A DNA stretch of 64,000 nt from Qipengyuania flavescens (GCF_029688735.1 NZ_JARULD010000001.1:372001-436000); one strand, 5' to 3'; counted from the first letter of the stretch, positions 43,378 to 52,932 are shown. A program made the numbers and translations. The notes: a model not told the origin generated them from the sequence alone.

Positions 43378-44133
43378 ATGAACAGCGATGCGATCCAGGG
43401 TGCGAACCCGCAGGACCCCGACCAGCGCGTGATCGCGCTCGTCGACGACGACCGTAACATCCTCACCACGGTGTCGATCGCGCTGCAGGCGGAAGGGTTC
43501 GCCACGCGGCTCTACTCCGATGGCGAGGCGGCGCTGGGCGCGCTGCTCAACAATCCGCCCGACCTTGCCATCTTCGACATCAAGATGCCCAAGATGGACG
43601 GCATGGAATTGCTGCGCCGCCTGCGCGAGGAATCGGCGCTGCCGGTGATTTTCCTGACCAGCAAGGATGACGAGGCGGACGAAGCCGCCGGGCTGCAAAT
43701 GGGCGCAGACGATTATATCGCCAAGCCCTTCAGCCTGCGCCTGCTGCTCGCGCGCATCCACGCGATCCTGCGCCGCAGCGATGCCCGCCGACCACTGGTG
43801 ATGAGCGACGCGGTCCCTGCAGACACATCCGAGAAAATCGATCGCGGGCGCTTGCATATGGACCCGGCGCGCCATCACGTTACGTGGGAGGACAAGCCGG
43901 TCTCGCTCACCGTCACCGAGTTCCTGCTGCTCGAGGCACTCGCCGTGCGGCCGGGGGTCATCAAGAGCCGCAACCAGCTGATGGACGCGGCCTATCCCGA
44001 CGATGTCTTCGTCGACGACCGCACGGTAGACAGCCATATCAAGCGCATGCGGCGCAAGTTCCGCCGGGTCGATCCCGAATTCTCGGCCATCGAAACGCTC
44101 TACGGCGCCGGCTACAGCTTCAGCGATGGCTGA
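43378..44133 (+). CDS. chvI: Response regulator ChvI-like (OmpR family)
   Basis: 251 residues: receiver with the acidic pocket in ALVDDDRN, phospho-acceptor Asp67 in [10 protein letters not shown], Lys in YIAKPF, then a winged-helix output domain (about 155-251) with [25 protein letters not shown] and [16 protein letters not shown]. This is the ChvI/PilS-like OmpR regulator that answers acidity and host or cell-envelope signals in alphaproteobacteria. The next gene, ChvG, overlaps by 8 bp. Divergent from pckA. Confidence 0.92.
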   Translation: MNSDAIQGANPQDPDQRVIALVDDDRNILTTVSIALQAEGFATRLYSDGEAALGALLNNPPDLAIFDIKMPKMDGMELLRRLREESALPVIFLTSKDDEADEAAGLQMGADDYIAKPFSLRLLLARIHAILRRSDARRPLVMSDAVPADTSEKIDRGRLHMDPARHHVTWEDKPVSLTVTEFLLLEALAVRPGVIKSRNQLMDAAYPDDVFVDDRTVDSHIKRMRRKFRRVDPEFSAIETLYGAGYSFSDG

Positions 44134-45709
44134 CCAGCGACCCGGAGAATCCGACAGAGCCAGCGCCCTGCGCAGCGACCGGTTCGGCCAGTTGCGCTGG
44201 TCGCACCGTCTGTCGCTCACCAGCCGCATCCTGTTCGTCAACGTATTGCCGCTGGTCCTGCTGGGCGGCGGGGTCCTTTATCTCGATGCTTACCGCAAGC
44301 AGCTACTCGACGAGCGGTTCAAGCTCGCTCTGGTCGAGGCGCAGATTACCGCGGAAGCGCTCGCCGGTGCTACGGTCCAGCGACAGGAAGCGCTGCTGAT
44401 CCAGATCGGCAAGGAGCAGCGCCTGCGCCTCAGGGTCTACGGCCCCGATGGCAATCTGGAATCGGACAGCTTCGCCCTCGCCCCGCCGAGTTTCGACCTG
44501 CCCGAGCCGTCCGAGGTCGATCAGACCGACCTCGCCCTGCGCCTCGACCGCGGGTTCGATCGGATCGTAGGTGCGCCTGCTCTCCCGGACTATGTCGAGC
44601 CTGCCACCGACGATGCGTCAGGCTGGCCGGAACTGGTCCGGGCCCGTGAGGAAAGCCTGACACAGATCGTGCTGCGCGATGCCCCGGACGGCACGCATGT
44701 CATCAATGCTGCCGCACCGGTCGGACTGGATGGCGATACGCTGCTGCTGACTCGCAACCCGGTCGACATTACCGAAAGCGTGCGCGCGGCGCGATCGACC
44801 GTGCTCGCCGTCGTGCTGCTGGCGCTGCTCGTCTCCACGCTGCTGTCGCTGTTCCTCGCCCGTACCATCGTGCGCCCCTTGCGCGAACTGGTGCAGGCCG
44901 CCGTCCGCGTCAGGCAAGGCCGCGACCGGCAGGTCGAGGTGCCACGCCTGCCCGATCGCCGCGACGAGATCGGTATGCTCGCCCGCGCTTTCTCGGACAT
45001 GACCGGAGCGCTCCGCCAGCGCATCGACGCGGTCGAAAGCTTCGCCGCCGACGTCGCGCACGAGATCAAGAACCCGCTCGCTTCACTGCGCAGCGCGACC
45101 GAGTCGCTGGCCAAGGTCGAAGATCCGCAACTGCGCGCACAGTTGCTCGACATCGCGACGCACGACGTGCAGCGGATCGACCGGCTGGTCACGGAAATCT
45201 CCGACGCCAGCCGGATCGACGCAGAAATGTCGCGCGCCGAATTCGAGACGGTCGACCTCAAGCAGCTCCTGTCGAACATCGTCGCCAGCCGCGAGGAGCG
45301 CGAGGAGAACGAGGGTCGCACGATTGCGCTGGCAATGCCTGAGGAGCCGCTGGTGGTCGCAGGCGTTCCGGTGCGGCTGGAGCGCGTGATCGACAATTTG
45401 CTCGACAATGCGGTATCGTTCTCCCCGCCGAGGGGCCGGATCGATGCAGTGCTGGAGCGGCACGATGGCTGGATCACCCTCACTATCTGCGACGAGGGCC
45501 CCGGGATCCCCGAGGAAAAGCGCGAGAAAGTGTTCCAGCGGTTCCATTCCGACCGGCCGGAGGGCGAGGACTTCGGCAAGCATTCCGGGCTTGGCCTCGC
45601 TATCGCGCGAACCATAGCCGAGGCGCATGACGGCACGCTGGTCGCGACCTCGCGGCAGGATGGTGAGCCGGGCGCCTGCCTGGTGTTCGGTCTGCCCGCG
45701 CGCCGATGA
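44126..45709 (+). CDS. chvG: Sensor histidine kinase ChvG-like
   Basis: A 527-residue inner-membrane kinase. Transmembrane helices 32-54 and 222-246 flank a periplasmic sensor domain. HAMP (about 247-298), dimerisation H-box with His312 in [19 protein letters not shown]-box [10 protein letters not shown]1 CDEGPGIP and G2 GLGLAIAR. The layout is that of ChvG/ExoS. It phosphorylates ChvI from the overlapping upstream gene. In relatives the periplasmic protein ExoR blocks it; no exoR is seen here. Confidence 0.92.
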   Translation: MADQRPGESDRASALRSDRFGQLRWSHRLSLTSRILFVNVLPLVLLGGGVLYLDAYRKQLLDERFKLALVEAQITAEALAGATVQRQEALLIQIGKEQRLRLRVYGPDGNLESDSFALAPPSFDLPEPSEVDQTDLALRLDRGFDRIVGAPALPDYVEPATDDASGWPELVRAREESLTQIVLRDAPDGTHVINAAAPVGLDGDTLLLTRNPVDITESVRAARSTVLAVVLLALLVSTLLSLFLARTIVRPLRELVQAAVRVRQGRDRQVEVPRLPDRRDEIGMLARAFSDMTGALRQRIDAVESFAADVAHEIKNPLASLRSATESLAKVEDPQLRAQLLDIATHDVQRIDRLVTEISDASRIDAEMSRAEFETVDLKQLLSNIVASREEREENEGRTIALAMPEEPLVVAGVPVRLERVIDNLLDNAVSFSPPRGRIDAVLERHDGWITLTICDEGPGIPEEKREKVFQRFHSDRPEGEDFGKHSGLGLAIARTIAEAHDGTLVATSRQDGEPGACLVFGLPARR

Positions 45710-46167
45710 GTACACAGGTCCTCGCCAACGTCACCGGCGTTGCCATCGGCGGGCGAGCGCTGCTGATCGAGGGTGCACCGGGCCTCGGCAAGTCCTCGCT
45801 TGCCCTTGCACTCATCGACCGTGGCGCGGTGCTGATCGGCGACGACGCGATCGAACTCGTTGTGCAGGACGGCGCGCTGATTGCCGCGCCCCCACCCAAT
45901 ACCGCCGGGCTGATCGAGGTCCGCAACATCGGGTTGGTAGAGTTGCCGACGATGCGAGCTCAAGTGGCCCTCGTCCTCCAGCTCGATCCCGACGCCCCGC
46001 GCTTCCCGATGGACGTTCCGGCGCGGGACTTGGCCGGTATGTCCGTGCCGGTCCTGCCCTTTGCCCCGGGTGATGCAACGCAGGCCCTGCGTGCCGAATA
46101 TGCGCTGGCAAAGCACGGCCTGCCCTTTCCAAGCGAAGCGCAAGCAGCAACAAGGCTCGCGCAATGA
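45706..46167 (+). CDS. hprK: Short HPr kinase/phosphorylase-like protein
   Basis: 153 residues, equal to the C-terminal catalytic half of Gram-positive HprK. P-loop GAPGLGKS (23-30), DDAIELVV matching the conserved Asp region, and the segment GLIEVRNIGLVELP in place of the HprK signature. In alphaproteobacteria this short form phosphorylates HPr on a serine. It overlaps chvG by ATGA and the rapZ start by 4 bp, tightly linking two-component signalling with PTS regulation. Confidence 0.9.
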   Translation: MSTQVLANVTGVAIGGRALLIEGAPGLGKSSLALALIDRGAVLIGDDAIELVVQDGALIAAPPPNTAGLIEVRNIGLVELPTMRAQVALVLQLDPDAPRFPMDVPARDLAGMSVPVLPFAPGDATQALRAEYALAKHGLPFPSEAQAATRLAQ

Positions 46168-47066
46168 CCGCCGATTCCTCCGCTTTAGCGCGCCAGCGCG
46201 TCCTGCTCGTCACCGGCCTCTCCGGCGCAGGCAAGTCGACGGCGCTGCAGGTGCTGGAGGACATCGGCTGGGAAGCGATCGACAACTTCCCCGTGCGCCT
46301 GCTCGGCGGGCTGCTTGGAAATGAGGACGAGGGCAGCCAGCTCGCCATCGGCTTCGATTCGCGCACCCGCGGTTTCGTCCCCACCGAGATCATCGCAATG
46401 TGCAAGCAGCTCGCGGCTCGCGGCGATGTCGAGGTGACGACGCTGTTCATCGACTGCGCCGGCGGCGAGCTGGAGCGGCGCTACAACGAGACCCGCCGCC
46501 CGCATCCCATGGCCCGCGGCCGCCCCGTGCTCGACGGGATCAAGGCCGAACGCGAGCTGCTGGAGCCGCTGCGCCGCTGGGCCGACATCGTCATCGACAC
46601 CAGCGACTTCTCCACCAACCAGCTGCAGCAGGAAGTGCGCGAGCAATTCGCCAGCAGTGCCGAGCGGGAGATGACCGTCACCATTTCCAGCTTCGGCTTC
46701 GCCCGCGGCACTCCACCACTCGCGGACTTGCTGTTCGACATGCGCTTCGTCGACAACCCGCACTGGGTCGAGGGCCTGCGCGAGAAGACCGGACTTGAAG
46801 CCGAGGTAGCCGCGCATATCGAGGCCGATCCCGCTTTCGAACCCGCCTTCGCCCGCATCGCCGACTTGCTGCGCGAGTTGCTGCCCCGCTATGCCGCGCA
46901 AGGCCGCAGCTATCTCAACATCGCCTTCGGCTGTACCGGAGGGAGACACCGCTCCGTCTACAGCGCCGAGCGGGCGGCGGAGGTCTTGCGCGCCGAGGGG
47001 TTTTCGCCCACCGTCATCCATCGCAATCTGGGGAGCCGGCCCGCCGATCCGCTCGAACGGCGTTGA
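46164..47066 (+). CDS. rapZ: RNase adapter / nucleotide-binding protein RapZ
   Basis: 300 residues with the P-loop VTGLSGAGKSTAL (16-28), the Walker-B-like VTTLFIDCAGGELERRY, and the C-terminal domain with GFARGTPPLADLLFDMRFVDNPHW, in segments, and the GCTGGRHRSVYSAER loop that binds glucosamine-6-phosphate in E. coli. It guides RNase E to small RNAs that control glmS in enterobacteria, though its role in alphaproteobacteria is less clear. Part of the chvI-chvG-hprK-rapZ-EIIA-ptsH transcript. Confidence 0.93.
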   Translation: MTADSSALARQRVLLVTGLSGAGKSTALQVLEDIGWEAIDNFPVRLLGGLLGNEDEGSQLAIGFDSRTRGFVPTEIIAMCKQLAARGDVEVTTLFIDCAGGELERRYNETRRPHPMARGRPVLDGIKAERELLEPLRRWADIVIDTSDFSTNQLQQEVREQFASSAEREMTVTISSFGFARGTPPLADLLFDMRFVDNPHWVEGLREKTGLEAEVAAHIEADPAFEPAFARIADLLRELLPRYAAQGRSYLNIAFGCTGGRHRSVYSAERAAEVLRAEGFSPTVIHRNLGSRPADPLERR

Positions 47067-47138
47067 TTCCCACGGCCATTGATGGTTCAGGACCCGGCAC
47101 GTAACCTTCCAAGGGTAATTATTCGGATACGCCCACGC

Positions 47139-47567
47139 ATGATTGGCATGATTCTCGTCACCCACGGCAATTTGGCCGAGCACTTCATCGACGCGATGGA
47201 GCATGTGGTGGGCAAGCAGGAGGGCGTCGCGACCATCTGCATCGGTCCCAACGACGACATGGAGCGTCGCCGCCAGGACATCGCCGATGCCATCGCCAAG
47301 GTGGACACGGGCGACGGGGCGATCATCCTGACCGACCTGTTCGGCGGCACGCCCTCCAACCTCGCGATCTCGCTGCTCGACACAGGGCGGATCGAGGTGA
47401 TCGCGGGCATCAACCTGCCGATGCTCATCCGTCTTGCCGGCGCGCGCAAGAGCATGGGCGTGGTCGATGCGGTCCACGCAGCGCAGACCGCAGGCCGCAA
47501 CTACATCACGGTGGCCAGCGAGTTCCTCGGCCAGGATCTCGACAGCGCGAAGGCTGCCACCTCTTGA
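47139..47567 (+). CDS. PTS EIIA component, mannose type
   Basis: 142 residues, a stand-alone EIIA of the mannose class. Phosphorylatable His9 in MIGMILVTHGNLA, then TDLFGGTPSNLA and INLPMLIRLA, the standard EIIA-Man sequence. No EIIB/EIIC permease is near, so it is a regulatory phosphocarrier rather than a sugar transporter. Start ATG 47139 gives the conserved MIGMILVTHG N-terminus. It overlaps the ptsH TTG start by 4 bp. Confidence 0.92.
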   Translation: MIGMILVTHGNLAEHFIDAMEHVVGKQEGVATICIGPNDDMERRRQDIADAIAKVDTGDGAIILTDLFGGTPSNLAISLLDTGRIEVIAGINLPMLIRLAGARKSMGVVDAVHAAQTAGRNYITVASEFLGQDLDSAKAATS

Positions 47568-47842
47568 GCGAGCTGCGCCGCACCCTCACGGTGGTCAACC
47601 AGCGCGGCCTGCACGCGCGCGCCAGCGCCAAGTTCGTCGGCGCAGTCGCCGAATTGCCGGAAGGCTGCCAGGTGCGCGTCGCCAAGGGCGAGAACGAGGC
47701 GGCCGGCGGCTCCATCCTCGGCCTGATGATGCTGGGCGCGGCCAAGGGCGACACGATCGAGCTGATCGTGGTCGGCGACGGCAGCGAAGAGGCGATGGGC
47801 ACCCTCGCCGCGATGATCGAGGACGGTTTCGGGGAGCCGTGA
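47564..47842 (+). CDS. ptsH: Phosphocarrier protein HPr
   Basis: 92 residues: active His17 in NQRGLHARASAK and Ser50 in AAGGSILGLMMLGAA, the serine phosphorylated by HprK in this family. It accepts a phosphate from EI on His and passes it to EIIA-Man. Starts with TTG 47564, overlapping the EIIA stop (TTGA). EI itself is not in this window. Confidence 0.94.
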   Translation: MSELRRTLTVVNQRGLHARASAKFVGAVAELPEGCQVRVAKGENEAAGGSILGLMMLGAAKGDTIELIVVGDGSEEAMGTLAAMIEDGFGEP

Positions 47843-47844
47843 CC

Positions 47845-48672
47845 ATGGCTCCCAGCGACACCCACCCGCGCCGCCTCATCACCGGCTTTTCCAACCCCAC
47901 CGTCAAGGCGCTGCGCGCCCTGCGCGAGAAGAAGCATCGCAAGGCCGCCGGCAAGTTCCTCGCCGAGGGCCTGCGCCTGCTGACCGATGCGCGCGAATGC
48001 GGGCATTTGCCCGAAGTGCTGGTGCTCGCCACGGGTCGCGATCCCCATCCGCTGCTGGCCGAGCTCGAAGCGGCGGTCGCGGCGGCGGGCGGTGAGGTGA
48101 TCGAGACCTCGCCCGACATCCTCTCCAAGATCACCGGCAAGGACAATCCGCAAGCGGTTGCGGGCGTGTTCGCCGAATTCGACACGACGCTGGCGAGCCT
48201 TAACCGCAGCCGCGCCGACATCTGGCTGGTCGCCCAGGCGCTGCGCGATCCGGGCAATCTCGGCACCATGCTGCGGACCGGCGATGCGATCGGCGCGGGC
48301 GGACTGATCCTGATCGACGATTGCGCCGATCCGTTCAGCGTCGAGGCCGTGCGCGCCAGCATGGGTGCGGTGTTCACCCAGGCCATCGCACGCGCAGAAT
48401 GGAGCGAGTTCGAAAGCTGGCTTCGCGACGGCACAGGCCAGCTCGTCGCCGCCAGCCTGCGCGAGGCCCAGCCCTATCGCGGCGCGCCCTATGCCGCACC
48501 CTGCTTCGTCATGGTCGGCAACGAGAGCCGCGGCTTGCCGGAGGAATACGAGATGGCCTGCGACCTGCGCGTAACCATGCCGATGAAAGGCCGCGCCGAC
48601 AGCCTCAACGCGGCGGTCGCGGCGGCTGTGCTGGGGTACGAGGTACTCGCGGGACTGAAACAGCGGGACTGA
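47845..48672 (+). CDS. SPOUT-class RNA methyltransferase (TrmH/SpoU family)
   Basis: 275 residues, methylates rRNA or tRNA. The N-terminal substrate-binding domain starts around SNPTVKALRALREKKHRKAAG; the catalytic SPOUT knot has ALRDPGNLGTMLRTGDAIGAGG, FVMVGNESRGLP and VTMPMKGRADSLNAAVAAAV. This is typical of the 23S rRNA 2'-O-methyltransferase type rather than tRNA TrmL. GGGGAG 8 bp upstream favours ATG 47845; a GTG at 47839 overlapping the HPr stop is also possible. It follows ptsH, perhaps as a passenger of the operon. Confidence 0.9.
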   Translation: MAPSDTHPRRLITGFSNPTVKALRALREKKHRKAAGKFLAEGLRLLTDARECGHLPEVLVLATGRDPHPLLAELEAAVAAAGGEVIETSPDILSKITGKDNPQAVAGVFAEFDTTLASLNRSRADIWLVAQALRDPGNLGTMLRTGDAIGAGGLILIDDCADPFSVEAVRASMGAVFTQAIARAEWSEFESWLRDGTGQLVAASLREAQPYRGAPYAAPCFVMVGNESRGLPEEYEMACDLRVTMPMKGRADSLNAAVAAAVLGYEVLAGLKQRD

Positions 48673-48692
48673 TCCGGACCAACCCCCCAGGG

Positions 48693-50108
48693 TTAAATGG
48701 CCAAATAGTCTTGCGCCGCGATCCGTTCGATCCGGTCGACGGTTAGTTTTCCGGCGGGTGCTTCCACCCGCCAGTTCAGGCCATCGGCTGCGAAGTTCAG
48801 CGCAACTTTCGCAGCAAGGACTTGTTCGACATTCCGCATGATCAAGAGCGAGCCGAAGCCCGTGCGTGAAGGCTCGGTTACCAGAGGGCCACCGGCCTCG
48901 TTCCAGCTCATGCGAAAGACTGGCTCTTCCGCAGGTTCGCTGGCAACCTCCCATTCGATATCGATCCTCCCGCGATCATTGCTGAGTGCGCCGTATTTTT
49001 CGGCATTCGTCGCGAGTTCATGGATTGCCAGTCCTATTGCTTCGGCAACATCGGTTCTGACGATTACGGGACTGGGCTTTGTAATATGTATCCGTTGCCG
49101 CATATCCTCGCCGATATGGCGAAGTTGCGCCTCTACGATATCGGCCACGCGTGCTCCCGACCAATCGCCGCCGTCGAGGATTTCTTGATTGGACGCCAGC
49201 GCATTGATCCGGCGATCAAGAGACTGGATGAGTTCGTCTTTCGGCAAGCCGAAGGAACGCCGCAAGATCGCCCTGATCGTGGCGAGCATATTGCGAGAGC
49301 GGTGGTTCACCTCGCGCATCAGCAGCTTGATGTGGTTCTGCGCTTCGAGCTGGTCGGTAATGTCGGTGTTCGTGCCGCACCAGAGAACGACGTTCCCCTC
49401 GTCATCCCTTAACGGGTTTGCACGACTGAGGAACCATCGGAACTCTCCGTCAGCCCTCCGCAACGGGAAAGTGTCGTCCCATGGCTCTCCGCTATCCCAT
49501 GCCTCCTGAATGCGGGTGGTGACACGCTCGACATGATCCGGGTGATGAACTTTCTGCCACCCCCAACCCTGCATTTCCTCCAGATCGGTGCCGGTGAAAT
49601 CGTACCACTGCTGGTTGAACCAGTAGATCCAGCCATCCTTGTCGGCGAGCCACGCCAGTTGCGGAATGTTGTTGGCGAGCGCGGTGAACTGGTCGGTCTT
49701 CTGGCGAAGACCGGACTGCAACTCGATCTGCTCGCGCAAGTCGTTCGCGATCTTCGACGCGCCGACGATCCTGCCGGACGCATCGCGCACCGGCGAGACT
49801 GTCACCGCGATAGGCACGGTTTCGCCGCTCTTCGTGAGACGTTCGGTAGAAAACTTTGGAACGGTCTGCCCAGCACGAATTCGTGCGAGGATACGATCCT
49901 CTTCCTCAGCGCGATCTTCGGGCACAATCCGGCGGATAGACTGCCCGACCATTTCTGCGGCGGACCAGCCGAAAAGCGCTTCTGCCGCCGGGTTCCAAGT
50001 CTCTATGATGCCTTCAAGCGACTTCGAGATTATCGCGTCCGAAGAGCTTGCGATAATGGCAGCAAATCGGGCTGCGTCTATGTTGGGATCCGGTTTGTTT
50101 TCGGCCAT
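48693..50108 (-). CDS. PAS-PAS HWE-type sensor histidine kinase
   Basis: A 471-residue soluble kinase with two PAS domains (about 12-130 and 140-260; TLFGW, IYWFNQQWYDFTGTDLEEM) and an HWE kinase core. Phospho-acceptor His is in MREVNHRSRNMLATIRAI (about 272), with the HELATNAEKYGAL N-box and the MSWNEAGGP signature W-x-E. No membrane segments, so it senses an internal signal such as redox or light through PAS. HWE/HisKA2 kinases feed the PhyR-NepR-EcfG stress pathway in alphaproteobacteria, and two EcfG promoters lie elsewhere in this window; a link is inference. No response regulator is adjacent. Confidence 0.9.
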   Translation of the reverse strand: MAENKPDPNIDAARFAAIIASSSDAIISKSLEGIIETWNPAAEALFGWSAAEMVGQSIRRIVPEDRAEEEDRILARIRAGQTVPKFSTERLTKSGETVPIAVTVSPVRDASGRIVGASKIANDLREQIELQSGLRQKTDQFTALANNIPQLAWLADKDGWIYWFNQQWYDFTGTDLEEMQGWGWQKVHHPDHVERVTTRIQEAWDSGEPWDDTFPLRRADGEFRWFLSRANPLRDDEGNVVLWCGTNTDITDQLEAQNHIKLLMREVNHRSRNMLATIRAILRRSFGLPKDELIQSLDRRINALASNQEILDGGDWSGARVADIVEAQLRHIGEDMRQRIHITKPSPVIVRTDVAEAIGLAIHELATNAEKYGALSNDRGRIDIEWEVASEPAEEPVFRMSWNEAGGPLVTEPSRTGFGSLLIMRNVEQVLAAKVALNFAADGLNWRVEAPAGKLTVDRIERIAAQDYLAI

Positions 50109-50189
50109 ACGATGCGTTTGCTTACACCAAATTCGTTCAGCGAACCCGCAGTCATCTAACCGCTTCGCGGGGCTGCCACAACTACCGCT

Positions 50190-51647
50190 TTACTCCGCGG
50201 CCTCGCGCCCTTCGCCGGTGCCGTCTTCGATCTGCGCCGCGTCTTCCGCATTGTAGCGCGGGGTCGCCTCCACCTTCGGTACTTCCTCGATCTCGCGCTT
50301 GCCGATTTCGATGCCGCGTTCTGCGAGGCGCCTGCCCGACGTCAGCACGTTGCGTTCGAAGCTGCCGACGAACTTGTTGTAATTGTTGACCGCCGTTTCC
50401 AGCCCGCCGCCGACGCGCTTCATGTGTTCGGCGGCCACGGCCAAGCGATCGTAAAGCTCCGCCCCGGCCTTGCCGATCTCCACCGCTTCCTGCGCGATCG
50501 TGTCCTGCCGCCAGACCTGCGCCACGGTGCGCGCGATGGCGACGAGGTTGGTGGGCGTCGCGAGCAGCACCTTGTTGCGGAAGGCGAAGTCCCACAGCTC
50601 CGGATCGTGCTCCAGCGCAGCGGCGACGAAGTGCTCGCCCGGCACGAACATCACCACATAGTCGGGCGTGTCGTCGAACTGGCTCTGGTAGCTCTTGCTG
50701 CCGAGCGTCTGGACGTGGTTGCGCATGGATTTCGCATGCAGGTCGAGATGGCGGCGGCGCTCGTCGTCGTCGTCCGCCTCGAACGCGGCCTGGTAGGCAT
50801 TGAGCGAGACCTTGGCGTCGATAACCAGCTTCTTCTGCCCCGGTACATGCACCACCGCGTCGGGACGGAGCCGGCCGTCCTCGGTCTCGATCGAATGTTC
50901 GAGATTGAAGTCGGTATGCTCCGACAGTCCGCATTGCTCGAGCACGTTCTGCAACGCCCGCTCGCCCCAGCGGCCGCGGGCCTTGGGCGCATTGGTCAGG
51001 CTGTTGCCGAGCCGCTGCGCCTCGCGCCGGACCTCTTCCTGCCCGCGCTGCATCTCGGTGATCTGCTGGTAGAGCCGCCCGAAGGCATCGGTGCGCTTTT
51101 CCTCCAGCGCGGCGACCTGCTTCTCGTACGCCTCCAGCCGCTTGCCCACCGGATCGAGCAGAGCGCGCAGCTTTTCCTCGCTGGTCTTTTCGGAGTGGCC
51201 GAAACGCTCGTTCGCGCGCTTCAGGAAATCCTCCTGCGCCTTCGACAGCACGGCGGTGCCGGTGTTCTGGAATTCCTTGAGCAGTTCCTCGCGCGCCTCG
51301 ACCAGCAGGCGTTTCTGCTCGTCGAAATTGGCGGTCTTTTCCTTGAGCGTCGCAAGTTCGGACCCGAGCGCGGCATTGTCCCGCCGCAGGGCGTCGAGTG
51401 CCGTTTCGTGCGCCGTGCGGGTTTCGCGCAGCTCGCCGTCGAGCGCATCGGCGCGGGTCGCGCGCACGGTCGCATTCTCAAGCTCCACGATGGCGCGGCG
51501 GAACTTCTCGTCCAGCTCCCGCGCCTCGGCATCGCGCTCCCCATGGCGCGCTTTCCAGTCGGCTGCCGGTCGCGATCCGGCGAACCAGCCGAGCGCGACC
51601 CCGATCAGGAGCGCGGCGACGGCGACGATGAGAACGGTCATATCCAT
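50190..51647 (-). CDS. rmuC: DNA recombination protein RmuC
   Basis: 485 residues with a single N-terminal membrane segment (DMTVLIVAVAALLIGVALGW), a long coiled-coil (about 40-180), the RmuC domain (about 195-430) with the nuclease-like signature PDAVVHVPGQKKLVIDAKVSLNAY and the YVVMFVPGEHFVAAAL segment. RmuC is thought to limit inversions at short repeats in bacteria, as part of the PD-(D/E)XK superfamily. ATG 51647 is used; nearby ATG 51659 and 51641 are possible. The gene is monocistronic, divergent from the copper-storage-like gene. Confidence 0.9.
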   Translation of the reverse strand: MDMTVLIVAVAALLIGVALGWFAGSRPAADWKARHGERDAEARELDEKFRRAIVELENATVRATRADALDGELRETRTAHETALDALRRDNAALGSELATLKEKTANFDEQKRLLVEAREELLKEFQNTGTAVLSKAQEDFLKRANERFGHSEKTSEEKLRALLDPVGKRLEAYEKQVAALEEKRTDAFGRLYQQITEMQRGQEEVRREAQRLGNSLTNAPKARGRWGERALQNVLEQCGLSEHTDFNLEHSIETEDGRLRPDAVVHVPGQKKLVIDAKVSLNAYQAAFEADDDDERRRHLDLHAKSMRNHVQTLGSKSYQSQFDDTPDYVVMFVPGEHFVAAALEHDPELWDFAFRNKVLLATPTNLVAIARTVAQVWRQDTIAQEAVEIGKAGAELYDRLAVAAEHMKRVGGGLETAVNNYNKFVGSFERNVLTSGRRLAERGIEIGKREIEEVPKVEATPRYNAEDAAQIEDGTGEGREAAE

Positions 51648-51741
51648 GTGTCGGAACATAGCTGGAACGGGCGGCGCGGGGAAGGCCCGCCCGGAACTAT
51701 CCCCACAGCCACGCGCTCCTCATGCAAAGAGGAGATATTCT

Positions 51742-52152
51742 ATGTCGATCAAGGAAATGATCCAGGACCACCCCGCGGTGGGGGCCGACTATACCGAAGA
51801 ACTGGGCGAAGCGGTCAAGCACGCGATGTATTGCGCGGCGATCTGCAATTCCTGCGCCGATGCTTGCAGCGCGGAGGACATGGACATGCGGCGATGCATA
51901 AGGCTTTGCCTGGATTGTTCAGACGTATGCGAGGCGACCTATCGCCTTGCCAGCCGCCGTACCGACGAGAATCGCCAGCTAATCCGCACAATGCTCGCGA
52001 CCTGCATCAATGCTTGCGAGATCTGCGAAGCGGAATGCGCCAAGCACGACAACCCGCATTGCCGCCGCTGCGCGCAAATGTGCCGGGAATGCGCAGAAGA
52101 TTGCCGCAAGGCGCTCGACAAGCTCAACGAGGAAGTACACGCCGACGCGTGA
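51742..52152 (+). CDS. Four-helix-bundle cysteine-rich protein (Csp/DUF326 type)
   Basis: A 136-residue protein with 17 cysteines, repeated along helices as CxxC-like pairs (AICNSCADACS, RRCIRLCLDCSDVCE, TCINACEICEAEC, HCRRCAQMCRECAEDC). This matches the DUF326/Csp four-helix bundle copper-storage proteins, whose cysteines face the bundle core and bind many Cu(I). No signal peptide, so a cytoplasmic Csp3-like form. AAGAGGAG provides a strong Shine-Dalgarno. No copper-export genes are adjacent in this window. Confidence 0.9.
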   Translation: MSIKEMIQDHPAVGADYTEELGEAVKHAMYCAAICNSCADACSAEDMDMRRCIRLCLDCSDVCEATYRLASRRTDENRQLIRTMLATCINACEICEAECAKHDNPHCRRCAQMCRECAEDCRKALDKLNEEVHADA

Positions 52153-52172
52153 ACCCCGCGCGCTGAGGGGTA

Positions 52173-52739
52173 TCAGGCCGCCTCGCGCAGCTTCTTCAGC
52201 TTCTTGAGCGCCATGTTGCGCTTGAGGCGGCTGAGGTGGTCGATGAACAGTATCCCCTCGAGGTGATCCATCTCGTGCTGGATGCAAGTCGCCATCAGCC
52301 CGTCGAGGTCTTCCTCGTGGGTCTCGCCTTTGAGGTCCTGATACCGCACGCGGCAGGTGGACGGGCGATCGACATCGGCGAAGATATCTGGGACCGAGAG
52401 GCAGCCTTCCTGATAGGTCGCCAGCTCGTCTGCCGGATCGAGGATTTCCGGGTTGATGAAGACGCGCGGTTCCTTCTTCACCGGATAGTGCACGTGTTCG
52501 TGCCCGCCATGATTGCAGACCTCGCCCTCGGCCTCGGTGTCTTCGGGCTGCAGGTCGATCACCAGCACGCGCTTGGGCACGCCGACCTGGATCGCCGCGA
52601 GCCCGATGCCGGGCGCATCGTACATGGTTTCGAACATGTCGGAGACGAGCGTCTTCAACTCGTCGTCGAACTCGGTGACGGGTTCGGACACGACCTTGAG
52701 CCGGGGGTCCGGCACTTCGAGAATTTCACGGATAGCCAT
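52173..52739 (-). CDS. def: Peptide deformylase with His-rich insertion
   Basis: A 188-residue metallo-deformylase that removes the N-formyl group from new proteins. Motif 1 GIGLAAIQVG (44-53), motif 2 EGCLSVP with Cys113, motif 3 QHEMDHLEG with metal ligands His155 and His159. An unusual insertion at 66-90 contains CNHGGHEHVHYPVKKEP, with a Cys and four His that could bind an extra metal. Length is about 20 residues above E. coli Def. The fmt gene lies divergently 830 bp away with recR between. The three-hairpin element occupies its 5' side. Confidence 0.93.
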   Translation of the reverse strand: MAIREILEVPDPRLKVVSEPVTEFDDELKTLVSDMFETMYDAPGIGLAAIQVGVPKRVLVIDLQPEDTEAEGEVCNHGGHEHVHYPVKKEPRVFINPEILDPADELATYQEGCLSVPDIFADVDRPSTCRVRYQDLKGETHEEDLDGLMATCIQHEMDHLEGILFIDHLSRLKRNMALKKLKKLREAA

Positions 52740-52790
52740 GTGGGGTGAGATAGTCTGGCGGAGGGAAATGTTCAACGAGTCTTCGTTGGG

Positions 52791-52932
52791 TGCGGTCGGG
52801 ACATTCGTCCCGACCTTGCTGTTCCGTCCCGCTCCCCCACCCGGCCACCCATAGAATACCGTGCCGTGGGTGGCCGGGTGAGGGAGCGGGACGGAACAGC
52901 CAAGGAAAGCGCGGATGCGCTTTCCGCACGCA
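52791..52932. repeat. Three-hairpin repeat element, copy 2
   Basis: Left hairpin GGTCGGGAC-ATTC-GTCCCGACC (52794-52815). Central inverted repeat (52821-52851 with 52867-52897) with one mismatch and the same loop type, TAGAATACCGTGCCG. Right hairpin GGAAAGCGC-GGAT-GCGCTTTCC (52904-52925), followed by GCACGCA. Outer ends TGCG...CGCA as in copy 1. The side-hairpin stems are entirely different from copy 1 yet paired, and central positions 3 and 6 of the arm changed together with their partners. It starts just at the recR stop codon and lies before def. Confidence 0.9.

Noticed and set aside
51666-51735. Two GGAAC sequences before the cysteine-rich protein gene
   Set aside because: Neither is followed by CGTT at 16-17 bp, so they do not fit EcfG.
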